A DNA stretch of 64,000 bases from Thysanoteuthis rhombus. Its lineage: Eukaryota; Mollusca; Cephalopoda; Oegopsida; Thysanoteuthidae. Numbering within the stretch: position 1 is the first letter of the stretch; each line of letters begins with the position of its first letter. The stretch lies in assembly GCA_963457665.1 (NCBI GenBank), contig OY735218.1, positions 51,300,181 through 51,364,180 of the forward strand, written 5' to 3'. The notes under the pieces were generated by a model. That model made no database searches. It saw only the letters and a list, made by a program, of their open reading frames with translations, and was not told where the DNA came from. A program made the translations under genes and the position numbers. Shown here in pieces: positions 1 through 11,420 of this stretch.

Positions 1-147
1 TTGTTTATATTCTTTAAACATTAATTGTCACTTACCATAATGAGGGCCTTAAAGACACAATAGTCAATATTAGTCGCTTGCCTTGTAATTTTTATAACAT
101 AAATAAAAGAGATCAAGTTGAAAGAATGTAATTACTATGACAAAACT

Positions 148-583
148 GGTTGGGTTAGTCACTGAATAGAAACTGTAATCTGACCAACGTTTTTTGGCAG
201 CATGTCTTATTGGGAATGATCAACAGAAAAATTGAGAGAAGGAGTGTTCAATGGATAGGTTATTTCTCACTCCTTTTGATGGGCAGTGATCACTAAATAA
301 AAGTTGAAATTTTAAAAAAACAAACAAGAATTCTGCTGAACACAAACTAAGGGATCAATTTAGTATAAACTTAGATTGCAAATTGAACATTTCAATGAAA
401 CATTTTTGAGGTGGGGATTGAAAAAAAACAACAATTTTTTCTTCCTGACTTAAGGGGTAAATGTTGAAATTTTCAGCCCTCTAGCTCTATTGGTGTGGTC
501 TGTATGTTGAGTACATTCATATGTAACCAGCCAGGCAGACCAATCAAAAGCTGAAGAAACTTATGTTGACAGCTTTGGTTCAC
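148..583 (-). repeat. Rep1 dispersed element, copy 1
   Basis: This is the first of about 16 copies of a non-coding element of roughly 400 bp, here on the minus strand. Read on the minus strand, the shared order is: a start near GAAACCGTCAACCAAAACTG, then GGTTTCTTCAG, a CTGGCTGGCT run, a GGGCTGAAAATTT block, TTTACTCnTTATnATGTCTAG, a T-rich stretch, CAATTTGCAATGTAAGTTTA, GGTCCCTTAGTTTGTGTCC, GTGATCACTGCC, two TTGATCACC boxes, GCATGCTGCCAAAAGAC, and an end near TGACAGTTTCTATTGAGTGA. Here the end appears as GTTAGTCACTGAATAGAAAC near 155 and the start as TATGTTGACAGC near 565. No long open frame is present. The copy is near full length and clearly diverged. Confidence 0.85.
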
Positions 584-2380
584 AGGTTCTAATATGGAGA
601 AAAATACTATGAAACTTCTTTTGTGACTGTAAATAGGATATATTTGCGGGTGTAATGGATTTAAATTATAGATTTTAACTAAACTTGATTAAAGTGTGTG
701 TAGCAAATATAATAAATAGGAAAGGGAAGTAACTAAATTATTAGGTTGTCGAATATGAATAGTTGTTTTTGAATAATAAAATGAAAGACAGTATAAACAA
801 TAAAAAACAGTAAATATTAAATGAAAATATGACCTATTTGAAGAAATAACCTTCTTCCAACAATCCTCTAATTATGATTTTCCATTTTTATCAAATTTTC
901 TACGTTGGTAAAAGTGCAAATTATGGCTTCCCTATAATTGAACTTCTTTTTATGGATATGAAGCTCGAAGAGATTGGAAAAAGGATAACTGGAAAGATGT
1001 CAGGTGAATATTAAGCATACTGCAAGACTACATATTCTCATTCTCCATGGTAAGATACAATCAGCTGAAAGTCAGAGGTAGGGGGTGTTAGTCACTGTCA
1101 TGGAGCATTTCGCTTGGTTCATGTTGAATCTATTTTTCTAGATCTTAAACTTTACCTATTGCCTTGATATGATCTTACATTGTTGGTTCAAATCCTAAAC
1201 CAATTTGTGGTTATCATTAGTAGCTTGAGCAGCATTATGTCCTAATTTGAATTTTTCTTGAAAATTGGTCTAACTTTTGAGGGAGACGCCATTGCTGTTA
1301 TGGGCTGAAAAACCTCCTGGAATAACAGATTAGATCTCTATTTACATGGAATCTGAAAAAAAATGCAATTACATTAGTAAATCTTTCACTCTTAGTATTA
1401 TTCTCTCTAATATAGAAATAGATAAAAATTGAATAATGTAGAAGAAAAAATGTGCTCCAAGTATTGAACAAGTAATATAAATCTATAGATAAAAAAAAGT
1501 ATCATAAATTACTAACTAAACTATAAAATAAAGTCCACAATGAAGATAAGTCAATGAATAAAAAAAAAACATTATTGCAAAAAAAAAAGATTTAAAAGAC
1601 AAAAAATTACCAATGTGAAATTGCATACTAGCAAATCTTAAAAAACTTCTTTTTTTTTCAAGAAAAAAATTAATTTCAATTACAGTGATCTGTAACAACC
1701 GTTTGTTTGGATAGAAAGCTTTTGGGAATGTTGATTTTATTTCCTTGATAATAGTAGTTAAAAAAACAGAAAAAAAGAAGTCTTGTACATTTTCTTTTTT
1801 CTGTTGATTTTCTATTTTAGAGAAAATCTTTTGTCTATGGGGACAAGCATAATCAATATTTGAGTCTGAAAAGTTTTAGTTAAATGATTCGGGGTAAAGA
1901 TAAATAGACATACATTTGTTTTGTAAATGTCCTGGAATCTTATCAGATTGGTTTATCCTAATTTTTTTTTTTCCAAATAAAATGTCTACCTCTGAGTATT
2001 TCTGTTTAGTAGAACTTCCTTTATTATAATTTGAATTCATTCACTGAGAAAATAAAATCAATAGAAAAAATGACAGTTATTTGCAGAAGAACTGAACAAA
2101 ATAAAAAATATGAAATAAACGGCCTTCGGAAATGCCTAAATTGCGATATTGAGTAGTGGTAATGGAATGACTTAGTTAAGGTGACTAGTTCTTATAAACT
2201 TGGTAAAGTTTCATACTTAAGAGCTACCTACATAAAAAGACCTTGGAGGGGAAAAATGACACACATAAATGGCCTTTAAAAGTAGTTTTAAGATCCTACA
2301 TCTCTGACAAACTAAACTAATTTTAATAAATATCCCTCCCTCCATCATATATACAGACACACACACATGTGCATACACAC
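584..2380. other. A/T-rich DNA without recognisable features
   Basis: The stretch is rich in short A and T runs, for example around 1490-1660 and 1960-1980. A short CA/GT microsatellite sits near 2350-2380. The minus-strand open frames here are low-complexity F/K/N/I-rich translations with no family signature. I see no gene. Confidence 0.6.
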
Positions 2381-2757
2381 TTTTATGCATAATACCAACT
2401 ATGACTTGGGGAGATGAAACATGGAAATTAACAAAATGAACTGGAAACATCAACTTGGAATCACACAGAGAACTAAGGAAGAAGCAATGCTAGGAATAGT
2501 TACGAGATATACATATATGATAATATACAAATAACTATACTACAAAAATGGAGATAGGCTAGACACTTAACAAGAAATGACCATCAGAGCAAAAGATTAA
2601 ATAATTTGTGCTTATGGGACAGTAAATGCAGTAAAAAAAACAGTAGGAGGAATGTGATAGAGGGTTTTCAAGGAAGACATGTCACAATAACGATCATGAT
2701 GGAAGGAGATGAGAAAGGCCCTTGTCCAGCAGTCGATATTATGATGATGATGTATAT
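2381..2757 (+). mobile_element. RTE-type LINE 3' fragment (older subfamily)
   Basis: The start translates as IPTMTWGDETWKLT, matching the TYGAETWxLT block near the C-terminus of RTE-type reverse transcriptases. Further on, shifted frames keep an RAMERAML-like segment (about 2480-2500), a KW-RWAGH-like segment (about 2545-2565) and a final VQQS before an ATGATGATG tail at 2741-2752. The wording differs from the other RTE copies in the window, so this looks like a separate, older subfamily. It has many frameshifts and stops and is not functional. Everything 5' of the C-terminal domain is missing, as is usual for truncated LINE copies. Confidence 0.7.
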
Positions 2758-3065
2758 AGAAGTTTAACTTGATTAGTGAAGTTAATCCATTCCAAATTTT
2801 GTATTGTTCAAGACCTCACTTTTGAAGGTTTTATTATAAGTGTTCTTATTTTCAGTTTATACTTAGTTGCATTAATTTGCACAGAAATATCTTAACTGTA
2901 CTGTCTCAGAATATGCATTAATCAAAATTTTACAGTTTAAGTTTTTATTTCAATTTAATATTTTTTTCTCAACCTTACACTTCATTACATTAATTTGTAT
3001 AGTAATACCTCAACCATACTGCATCAGAACCTACACTAATCAAAACCATACTATTTAAGGTAGTC

Positions 3066-3068
<3 letters not shown>

Positions 3069-3105
<37 letters not shown>
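3069..3105. repeat. (TA)n microsatellite
   Basis: Perfect TA dinucleotide run of about 37 bp. Confidence 0.95.
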
Positions 3106-3107
<2 letters not shown>

Positions 3108-3338
3108 TATATGTGGTACAAATCAGGCTAGCAGTATAACATAATATGATAATATATCAATATATCAATTATATAAAGCCGCTTCTAATGTAATGGATTT
3201 ATTTCAGAGAGTGCTCAATACATACAACATTTTACTCATGGAGTTGTTTTAGAGTAGAGCTGGAAATAAATAATAGTAAATTGTGGATTCGCTACACAAA
3301 CTAGCTCATGTTTCTGCCCTCTTTAGGCCACATCAGGC

Positions 3339-3356
3339 TATATATATACATACATG

Positions 3357-3388
<32 letters not shown>

Positions 3389-3441
3389 ATGTGTACTTTA
3401 GAGAGTGAGACAGACTCGATATATATATATATATATATATA
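3339..3441. repeat. Compound TA / TACA microsatellite
   Basis: Two TA tracts (3362-3388 and 3419-3440) with TATACATACATG interruptions on the left, separated by about 30 bp of unique sequence. The Y/I-rich open frames that cross this region on both strands are translations of the TA repeat, not genes. Confidence 0.92.
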
Positions 3442-4080
3442 AACAATGTTTACAAGGGCATGTACCTGGTGAATGTAAACATTTTGTGCTTCTCGCACTC
3501 TTTAGCAACTGGCCATCTGCTGTTTCATTTGGTTTCCCTTTTTTTTATGAAATAATTATAACTAATTTTTTTACATTAATAGTTCTATTTGCTGCGTTAA
3601 ATTTTGAGCTCAGTGATGAGAAATCTACAATGGATAAAATCTATTTTCATTTGTTTTCTCTTTGTTTGATGCAAATTGACAACAATATATGCATCAAGTA
3701 CTCTGTATACAAATATATATATATGTATGAAACTGATCATGAAATATTTGTAGAAACAAAATGTAGTGTAGATATTACAAGACATATAGAAATTTTCAGA
3801 TATTAATTCTTTAAATTGAAATGAATGTAATTTCTTTTTTCTTCCAAGCTTGCAAATAGCCATTGGTATCTGAAAAAACTATTTACAACAAGTAAAAGAA
3901 TAAACGAATCTCTAACATATTCACTGACGCAGATAAATGGGAATTATGGAACAGTCTGCCATATTAACTATTAAATAGTCTAGTTTGAGTGCTTGCAACC
4001 AACAAAATGGAAGTAAACATCTATTTACATAAGGACACACCAATAGCTACAACATAATTACAAAATATCTGCTTATATCA
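3442..4080. other. No feature recognised
   Basis: The stretch holds overlapping open frames on both strands (133 codons plus, 88 codons minus). Both are A/T-driven, lack any domain signature, and the plus frame runs out of the TA microsatellite. I see no gene or repeat copy here. Confidence 0.55.
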
Positions 4081-4497
4081 GAATCTGACAACCAAAACTG
4101 TTAATATACCAACATAAGTTGCAGGCTGACTGACTGACTGACTGGCTCGCTGACTATGCATCTATGTGTCATCTGTACAGGTTACAACAACGGAGCAAGA
4201 GGAATGAAAATTTAAGCGTTTACTCTTTATTTCCAGAAAAAAAAAATCCTTTTTTTTTTATAAATTCACGCACAAAATAAGTTTTTTAGGAGGATGGGCC
4301 ACTTTACAATGTAAGTTTATGCTCAAGTAGTCATTTTTTAAATTTGAACTTTTTTTTCAACTGATCACTGCCTAATAAAATTCAAGAGAAATAACTTGTT
4401 TATTTTCCTATTTTTTAATTGTTTACTTCCAACGCAGTATGCTGCCAAAAGACGTGATCATATGACAGTTTCTTCAGAGTGATTGATTGGACTTGTT
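4081..4497 (+). repeat. Rep1, copy 2
   Basis: Near full-length plus-strand copy. It shows ACAACCAAAACTG near the start, a CTGACTGACTGACTGACTGG run (a variant of the CTGGCTGG block), TGTAAGTTTATGCT, TGATCACTGCC, and TATGCTGCCAAAAGACG followed by ATGACAGTTTCTTCAGAGTG at the end. Confidence 0.85.
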
Positions 4498-4589
4498 TTT
4501 ATCATATATCCAGAATGAACCGAAAATGTTTAGTTTTTTCTAGTGTTAGAGTATGCAAAAGTGCATTGTTCAAAATAAACAGGTGGACC

Positions 4590-4870
4590 TTCTCTTTGAC
4601 CTTTTGATTGAAACCTGACATTATTATTTTTTCTTCTCTTCGTGCCTTGTCTCTTCAAGATGTGGGTGATCATGGCTCTCTTTGTCGCTTCCAGTTATTT
4701 ATACTCCTTTACAACCCGTCTTTGTCTTTCCGGTACTTGTTCCACCATCCATTTGCTCAAACTTGTCAAGTAGATTCCCTGCTCCCCACCTCCGCTTGTT
4801 GTTGATGCACGCTGTGAACATAAAGTTCTCCAAGCCTTCCTTCCTGTCTCTTTCCGATTGTTATAACTGT
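4590..4870 (-). mobile_element. LINE reverse transcriptase C-terminal tail, second lineage
   Basis: On the minus strand the segment reads ENFMFTACINNKRRWGAG, then a DKFEQM stretch and, after a frameshift, ATKRAMITHILKRQGTKR. This fits the C-terminal tail common in invertebrate endonuclease/reverse transcriptase polyproteins (GLENLxxTGxIxGKRxRGRQR, followed by RELWRxMIxHVLxRQGT). It differs from the GHVTRM...RWRDEL tail of the dominant RTE family, so it is another LINE lineage. Frameshifts make it a relic. The minus-strand frame continuing upstream to 5126 (63 codons, GRFRHKSGKDL) may belong to the same copy but I cannot match it. Confidence 0.6.
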
Positions 4871-5137
4871 TTCCTTCTACTTCCTCCCTTTCTTGAAACT
4901 TCTTCAGTTGTCATTCGCTCTGTCTATGGTATTCTCAACATTCATCAATAAAACCACCTCTCAGTTGCTTCAAATCTTTTCCTGATTTGTGACGAAATCG
5001 TCCAACATTCACTGCCATATTGAGATTAGACCTTGGATAGCAGTCCAGCACTCTTTTCTTTGCTTCCAATGTCAACTTTTGAACATTGATGTTATTTGAC
5101 TCATTTGAATAAGGTAATATTGTCAAAAATGTCTTTC

Positions 5138-5236
5138 AAATCCAAGCCATGATAATGCTGTTTCCTGGGCAAATCCAAGCCATGATAATGTTCTTTCCTT
5201 GGCAGATCCAAGCCATGACAATGTTGTTTCCTGGGC
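5138..5236. repeat. 33-bp minisatellite, three units
   Basis: Three adjacent 33-bp units (5138-5170, 5171-5203, 5204-5236) share the core ATCCAAGCCATGAyAATG followed by TTTCCTGGGC. They differ at only a few positions, so this is a recent tandem amplification. Confidence 0.95.
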
Positions 5237-5558
5237 AATTTAAATAGGTACATGAATAACTCTTCAGTCTAATGTTAGAAAGTCATTTTTTTTATACAAT
5301 AAAAAATCATTTTTAAACATAATTTCCTTCCTATTCAATGCATTTAATTTGGTAGCAAATATTAGATACATATATAAGAGTTTGTGTACTGTCTGAATTT
5401 AAGATTGAAATTCAGCTAATAACTATGTTATAAGCTTTGGCCTTATTTATACAACTTTCTATACTCTTTGAAATAGCTGAATCAAAAATTGATCTCAGCG
5501 AGAAAATTAATCAAATCATAAAATCTATATGAAAAAAATAACTGAACCAGAAATTGAA

Positions 5559-5559
<1 letters not shown>

Positions 5560-5593
<34 letters not shown>

Positions 5594-5922
5594 GTCTTTG
5601 AATATCTATCTTTGGACATAGAGTTCCTCAAGTTTCCACAGATCTCGTGATTGTGGACATTGCAGAGTCAGAGCTTTCTAGACTTGTCTAGTTTGTCATC
5701 ACATCTTATTTTATATTGGGCTCATTTTAGCATCTGATCTCTAGGAATCCTTGTTTTGAATCATGTTGTCTGCCATTCTTGTAACATGGTCAGCCTATTG
5801 CCTTTTCTAACATATCTCTGACCCCTATTTTTCATATATATTACCCTGTCTTGTGATCCCTCCATGAGATGCTGAGCATGATTCTCTCCCATACATATCG
5901 TATAGTTCTCATTTTGAGAGCC
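5560..5922 (-). mobile_element. RTE LINE 3' fragment
   Basis: An ATC triplet tract (5560-5591) is followed on the plus strand by AGTCTTTGAATATC and TGGACATAG, the antisense of the family's C-terminal and 3' consensus. The antisense of the DELDKF, GHVTRM and HERIM segments can be followed to about 5922. The copy is 5' truncated and riddled with stops. Confidence 0.8.
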
Positions 5923-6084
5923 ACTCTCTTAGTTCGTTTGAAACTCTCAGATTCTGAATGGATATTGACTTGTAACATTTTACGGAAACATTAACTGTTA
6001 GATTCTTGAATCCCTTAGGACCATAGTGAAACCCTTCAATAAATAGTATTTTAAAAAGTGGAACACTTCCTTGTATTGAATTAA

Positions 6085-6680
6085 AGAAAACATGACAACA
6101 AATCTCCATGAAATCCTCATAAGTAAAAGAAATCATGCAAAGAATCACACTAGGTTTGCAAACTTTTGATAGAGTGAGCTCAATTTTCAAGAACAATAAA
6201 ATCCTACATCCTAAAAAGAAGGACCTACAACCAATGCATCCTCCCGATATTCACCTATGGAGCAGAGTCATGGAACCTACTGTAAAGATTGACGCTCAAA
6301 CTGATATCCATGCAACATGCATATGAAAGAATTATGTTCAGTATCACTTTGAGAGATCTCAAGACAGCACAATATATTAGGGGGGAAACAGGTGTCTAGA
6401 CATCGTAGAATCTAGTAGAAAACTCAAATGGCAATAAGTTGGCCATGTTACAAGGATGTCAGACAAGCAGTGAAAATCATAACTCCCAACATGGATCCCC
6501 AGAAATCATATGCAAAATCATGTTCAACTGAAAGTAGCATGGTGTAACAAGTTAGACATATTAACAAAGTACTGGCTCTGTGACACCCATGATAGAGAGG
6601 TCTTGTGAATCTTGAGGGAGGTCTATATCTAACAACGGATGCTAAATGCTGATGATGATGATGATGGTGATGATGATGAA
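6085..6680 (+). mobile_element. RTE LINE 3' fragment
   Basis: The copy begins at the ISMKxSKEEEIKxRITLG block (AATCATGCAAAGAATCACAC near 6132) and runs through the TYGAExWNLTK, AHERIM, TAQYIR and GHVTRMSD segments to the short GATGATGATG tail at 6650-6679. Stops and frameshifts occur throughout. It lies back to back with the minus-strand fragment ending near 5922. Each copy has its own 3' tail, so these are two insertions rather than one element with a 5' inversion. Confidence 0.82.
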
Positions 6681-7089
6681 ATAAATTAACGCAATGATAT
6701 GAAATTAACATTATCAAAAGTCACCCACCTAGATTTAACTTTAAGATACCCCAGTATAAATTTAAGATTTGAATAACGTCAGTATCAAGTCTCAACCAAA
6801 TTAATGCCTCAAGCATATTTTAAACTTTTGAGTCCAAATGATTTCGATTACATTTTTTATACATTACCGCATGTTACTATAGAGACAGCCAGTAGTTCTG
6901 CTAGTTAAATCACAATTATACCTGAGCTTAATGCACTTTTTAATAATATTTCTTTGTTCAAGACTTCTTAAAAATAATACCTTTTAATTTGGGTCTGGGA
7001 ATGTTGAAAACAAAGTCTTAATTATCACGGAATATAATCATAAGTTTTTTCTTCTTTCACTTCTGCCAACAAAATAAGATGTATATTGG
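6681..7089. other. No feature recognised
   Basis: A/T-rich sequence with no open frame or repeat copy that I can support. Confidence 0.5.
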
Positions 7090-7195
7090 TCCACACAATA
7101 TCCCCAAAAGTCCTCAATGAACTTCAATGACGTTTTGTGGAAGGGTGGGCCATGGGCAAAGGGGCAATTGATTAACTTTTGAGGTTGTGGTACAA
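7090..7195 (-). repeat. Rep2 dispersed element, fragment
   Basis: Rep2 has about six copies in this window. Its recognisable end, read on this strand, is CTTTTGGGGATATTGTGTGG. Next to it is the reverse of GGAAGGGTGGGCCATGG (7138-7154 on the plus strand). The same pair recurs at 21.7 and 40.0 kb on the minus strand and at 45.8, 58.9 and 60.7 kb on the plus strand. No open frame. Confidence 0.65.
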
Positions 7196-8060
7196 TGCAT
7201 TTGATTACTTATCTTCATTAAGTTTTTATATAGCAAAAATACTTCTTCAATAATGCTGAAATCGAAAAACTGAGTCGTCTGAAACAACCTAATACTGTGT
7301 TCACTATTCTTATATTCTGAAGCTGTAAAATAATTCTTTACTGATTTTTTACACTGAAAATGGCTGTCAAAACCTAAAACGATAAATGTTCTTAAAGTTT
7401 GTTGCTTTTTATTTTTTTGCAAAAAGTTTTTAAAAAAATGTCATCACTAATGGAAAATGGCAGAGTGAATCTATTTAAGTAAATATTGTTTGGTGAGATT
7501 TTAGGCTCCAGAGTTCTCTCCAATGTGGTCTGAGATTGGGCTTTCCACTAAGAAAATGCCATACTATGCACACCCCTGTCCAAGTTGATAATTGATGTTA
7601 ACAGCTTTTTACATTTAATACTGTCTGGGTGGTAGTTATGGGCGAGTGGTTTGTTCAATTGCTCACTTATTCACTATTTTCCCTGTGAACCATCTTGGTT
7701 CATTAAACAAAATATTTTTGTCAAGATATCCGTGTATTTAGTCTCTAGTTTTCAAAAATGAGTGCTGGGAACTCTTGCAAGAAAAATGCTAAATCTATCT
7801 ATGGTAGATATCTTGAAAAGCTAAAAAAAGATCTGAACTTTCTAATTGGACAATAGTGTCAGAGAAAGGTAAAAATACTAATCCTTTCCTTTGCTGTAAG
7901 GAAAGAAGAAATTTGAAATGATCTCCCACTTATTTCAGACTTTTATAAATAATTAATTATAAAAGTTTCAGTATAAAAAAAAAACATTATGGTGACTAAA
8001 ACTTTGAGTGGAGTCATTAATGTTAAAATTATTATGTAGAAAATCCACATTCTTCTTTCC
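7196..8060. other. No feature recognised
   Basis: Unique-looking A/T-rich DNA. The 102-codon minus-strand frame at 7114-7422 overlaps the Rep2 fragment and has no family signature. Confidence 0.5.
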
Positions 8061-8276
8061 GTATTTGATGTTAATACAACGTTTTGGCTGAGTCATTCTG
8101 CTGCCTTCTTCAGTAGTAATATGTGATATCCATCAGGAAAGAGTCTATTTCTCTGGTGGTGTTAAGTACAAGAAACGGCATCAAACAGAAAATATAAATG
8201 TTTAACACAACCGAGAAAGAGATGATAAAAGAGACTCTCTTTTCTTAAGAGATTGGATTTTTCAGACAAAAGTTGG
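8061..8276. repeat. Rep5 fold-back element, degraded copy
   Basis: The left arm matches the inverted-repeat element at 49.9-50.2 kb: ACAACGTTTTGGCTGA then GCCTTCTTCAG and TAATATGT. Its right edge keeps GAGATTGGATTTTTCAGAC, the counterpart of GGGATTGGATTGTCCAAAC at 50212-50230. Much of the right arm is missing here. Confidence 0.6.
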
Positions 8277-9194
8277 AATAAAAAAAAACTTGGAGATGAA
8301 AAATTCAAACTGCTGAGGCGGGTAAGTTGTCTGATTAAAAAGCCAGATTTAATTGCCAATCAAACCGATTCACTTTTGGCAAAACATTTTTATGAGCAAA
8401 AAAAACAAACAAAAATAAAAAACAATTATTTGAAATTAATTTTTTTTCCTTGATTTTATTGCTCAAGTGTCCATACTGTCATTAAAAGGTGTTCGGGTGT
8501 AAAAGAAAAGCAAAAATAGTTCAGAAAAAAAAAAAATAACTCAAAAAAGTGCATTGAAAGCAGAACCCATACTATTCTTCTTGTCTGTTTTTAATTCTAT
8601 TAAAATTTTGCCCAAAATACCAGTCTGGTATTCAAATTAAACTGTCTGTTCTAAAAATGTCTGCTAAAGACTTCAAAACAAGTCAAAACACAGTTCGTAA
8701 GGATTAAACCTTTGATCTTTTTTATCCTCTCATCAAATCAGTCAGCTCTATTTTTATTTCTTCAGATTAAAGTAAAGCGTCCACCTCTTAAGAGACAACT
8801 CCCAATGAAGTATAACTGCTGGTGGTGAAATCACAGTTTCCCTTGCATGCACCAGCTCAGTGATCCGAGCTAGTTTCAAGTCTGGTGGAGACCAGGACTT
8901 TATTCTTACCAGTTTTTATTTCCATCCCACAGCTAGACTGTACTCAATTAGCAGAGTTCACTGGGATATTTGTCCTAACTAAGAGTTTTCAACAATCATC
9001 GCTCATCAAACCCTGTGTGTGAGACAGACATTCTAACTTGTACAATATCTGAGTGGACTTCCTTCGGATTGATTTCTCATTAGCACCTGCATACACTTCT
9101 CAGACTTCACGATATTGTTTGGCATGTAGGAAGAGATTGTCCGTGTGGTTGTCAAAAAAATAAAGAGGGAAAAAGTCAGAATGTTTTTTTCACC
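8277..9194. other. No feature recognised
   Basis: A/T-rich DNA with many A runs (8400-8450, 8527-8540). I see no supported gene or repeat. Confidence 0.5.
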
Positions 9195-9567
9195 TAGAGA
9201 TTGGCTCTTAAACTAAAAACCATTCAATGTGCATGGGAGGAAATCACGCTAAACATCACATTGAGAGATCTAGACAGCATTATTTATTTGAAAGCAGATG
9301 TCAGAGGTATCCTAAAAGCCATCAGGATACTCTAATTGCAATAGGCAAGACTTGTTGAAAGAATGTCTGGCAACTGATTTACAACGTAAATCTCACGAGA
9401 TCATATGCAAAATTGTTTCTGGAAAAAGTATGTTGACTTGATAATTCAGACAGGTTCATATGGTACTGGCTTTGGGACCCTCAAGAGCAAGAAAACTGGA
9501 AGATCAGGTGGGAGAACACTGTCCAACAATGAACTGTAAAAGGCTGCTGATGATGATGATGATGATT
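9195..9567 (+). mobile_element. RTE LINE 3' fragment
   Basis: The copy starts at the RLTLKLRTMQCA-like block (9197-9232) and continues through HITLRD, GHVxRMSG and the KYWL-like segment to a GATGATGATGATGAT tail (9550-9566). It is truncated, shifted and non-functional. Confidence 0.78.
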
Positions 9568-10129
9568 TATTGTCATCTTTTCATCATAAAAAAGAATAAT
9601 GTGAAGATATTTATGTTCTTTGAGAGTTTGTGCGTGTATTGTTCATGACGGTTGGTTTCAGCCAACTATTATTATTGCCCTCGTCAAATATAAAAGAGAA
9701 TAAATGATGGAGGAATGAAAAAAAGATAGTGATATTCAAGTAACAATAGATATTTAATAACAAATAAGGGAGAAATCAACGAATTAACCATGGGCATCTG
9801 CTGCCACTTTCACAGATGGAGGAGCTGCAAAAGCATATATTTTCGGTGGATGGTGGTCAAAAAGATACACTCGGAATATACTTAGTGACAACCCTATTAG
9901 ACAATAGGCACTTCACCCATGAAGAACATTAGGTTGGGATTATATAAGACAATTGTACAGCACCATTATCCATTATTGACTGAGACTCCGGCCTCTGAAA
10001 CCCCTCACCCTCTATGAGAATGCCTAATGTGGAGAGGGCATTTGCCCATCAGACATCCATGGTATTAACATACATGCATGTTAAACGTAGAACAAATCTG
10101 ATATTTTTGGTGCATACAATATTTTCAAG
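9568..10129. other. No feature recognised
   Basis: Mostly A/T-rich. A somewhat richer stretch at 9790-10060 has no open frame over about 40 codons and no repeat partner in this window. Confidence 0.45.
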
Positions 10130-10586
10130 CAAATAGTCAAAGAAAACATGTTGAAAGCCGATCCAAGTACAAATTGGACTATGTACAATATTGATCAACT
10201 GAAGAATTGGAGAAGAGAATAGCTTTGAAGCAGGTTTACATAAAATAGAAGTAGTAACTCAATATCATTTTCAAAAAAAAATTGGTAAGCTTTGTTCTAA
10301 ATAATTCATCAAGTGGCTGAAGAAAATTTTTCGAGCACAGAAGCCCAGAAAAAAAGAGGCCTTAAATAAAATAAGGCTATATTTACATTGCAGGTGTTAT
10401 AACTTGGTTCATAACGATGAAGCGATAAGAAAAGATAAAGGTCCATTAGTGAATTCACCAATAACTCTCAAGCCAAGGGAGATAGTTTTGGCAATATTAG
10501 AAGCTATATGGAATATGCATGAGAACAGTGAGCTCATGAGTACAAAAAAGATATACAGTCAGACAACAGACACAAAATTCTCTTGA
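10130..10586 (+). pseudogene. Possible decayed coding fragment
   Basis: Two short plus-strand pieces read like protein. The piece at about 10138-10220 gives KADPSTNWTMYNIDQLKNWR, which resembles the start of a SAP-like helix-extended-helix motif as used in some transposon-derived proteins. The frame at 10404-10586 gives LKPREIVLAILEAIWNM and ends in a stop. They are in different frames with stops between them. I cannot identify a family, and chance is a real alternative. Confidence 0.25.
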
Positions 10587-10996
10587 CTTGAGCTGTTCCA
10601 AAAGCGCATGTTAAGATTGGGCTAGACTTTATGGTGTCTGGAGCAGCCTGCCATAATTTTCATATTAAATAATCTTCTGTCTTTTACACGGAACTATAGC
10701 TTTGGAATATTATGTTTAGATTATTTCTGTTTTGCCAATTTAGATAAAGATCTATAATCTTTCTGTACAATGGCCAGTTGTTGAGTAATAATGGTTCATA
10801 AACACAAACACACAGTCAGTTTTGTTAAATACTGAGCAGAAACACCTAGAAATTAACCCAGGTGTCTTGATACCTTAACAAGAACTGGTATCATCGGGAC
10901 GATCATTTTTGTTTCCATGGTTATTCAGTTTTATACCAAGAGAAATCTAATTTTCTAAAATTTTGTAGGAGGAAAATTTTCCAGAATCTCCGGGTT

Positions 10997-11250
10997 TCCC
11001 CACAATCTGAAAGTAGAATTTTCATATAAAAAACCTTCTTGAAGCCAAAATGACATAAAGTGAAGAAGCAATTACCATAAATGTATATGGGAACATTTTT
11101 TGAGCGTGCCCAAACCTCGAAAATGATGATGAGGATATGTTGGAATGAGTCCTCAGAGTTTTGGAAGTGGTAGGAGGTTCAGGAGACTGGGGTGTAAGAG
11201 AGAGAGGAAGAGGTTGCATTATGCCTCTCTCTGAAGACTTGCTGCATAAC
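10997..11250 (+). repeat. Rep3 dispersed element, copy 1
   Basis: This segment matches 17008-17275 over about 250 bp. Shared blocks are GGAACATTTTTTGAGC, a GATGAGGATaTGTT-like stretch, and GGGGTGTAAGAGAGAGAGG followed by TGCCTCTCT. No open frame over 80 codons; the minus-strand 76-codon frame is a translation of the repeat. Confidence 0.75.
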
Positions 11251-11420
11251 AAAAGATGGATGCTATTTTCACTCTTTGCCAGAAGGGAAGACTGATGTGA
11301 AGTAAAGTAAAGTGAACGTCAAAAAGCACAGAAAACCTGTATACTGATCTATTGCATACAATCCCAGAGAAAATTTGGTGATCATAAGGATGCAATGATA
11401 CAAATCCAGCCTATATTAAC

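Noticed and set aside
148..583. Rep1 as a tRNA-derived SINE
   Set aside because: No A/B box pair, no poly-A or microsatellite tail across copies, and inverted decamers near both ends.
3405..3806. 133-codon plus-strand frame as a gene
   Set aside because: Starts inside a TA microsatellite, overlaps an equally long minus-strand frame, and shows no domain pattern.
5909..6196. 95-codon minus-strand frame as a gene
   Set aside because: It lies antisense to the RTE fragment starting at 6085 and across the junction with another RTE copy.
5560..6680. A single RTE insertion with 5' inversion (twin priming)
   Set aside because: Both halves carry their own 3' triplet tail and cover the same part of the element, so they are two insertions.
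8061..8140. Hammerhead ribozyme suggested by a GAAGAAGGC ... GGCTGA / AACGTT arrangement
   Set aside because: The required CTGATGA core is not present in either strand near the GAAA-like block.
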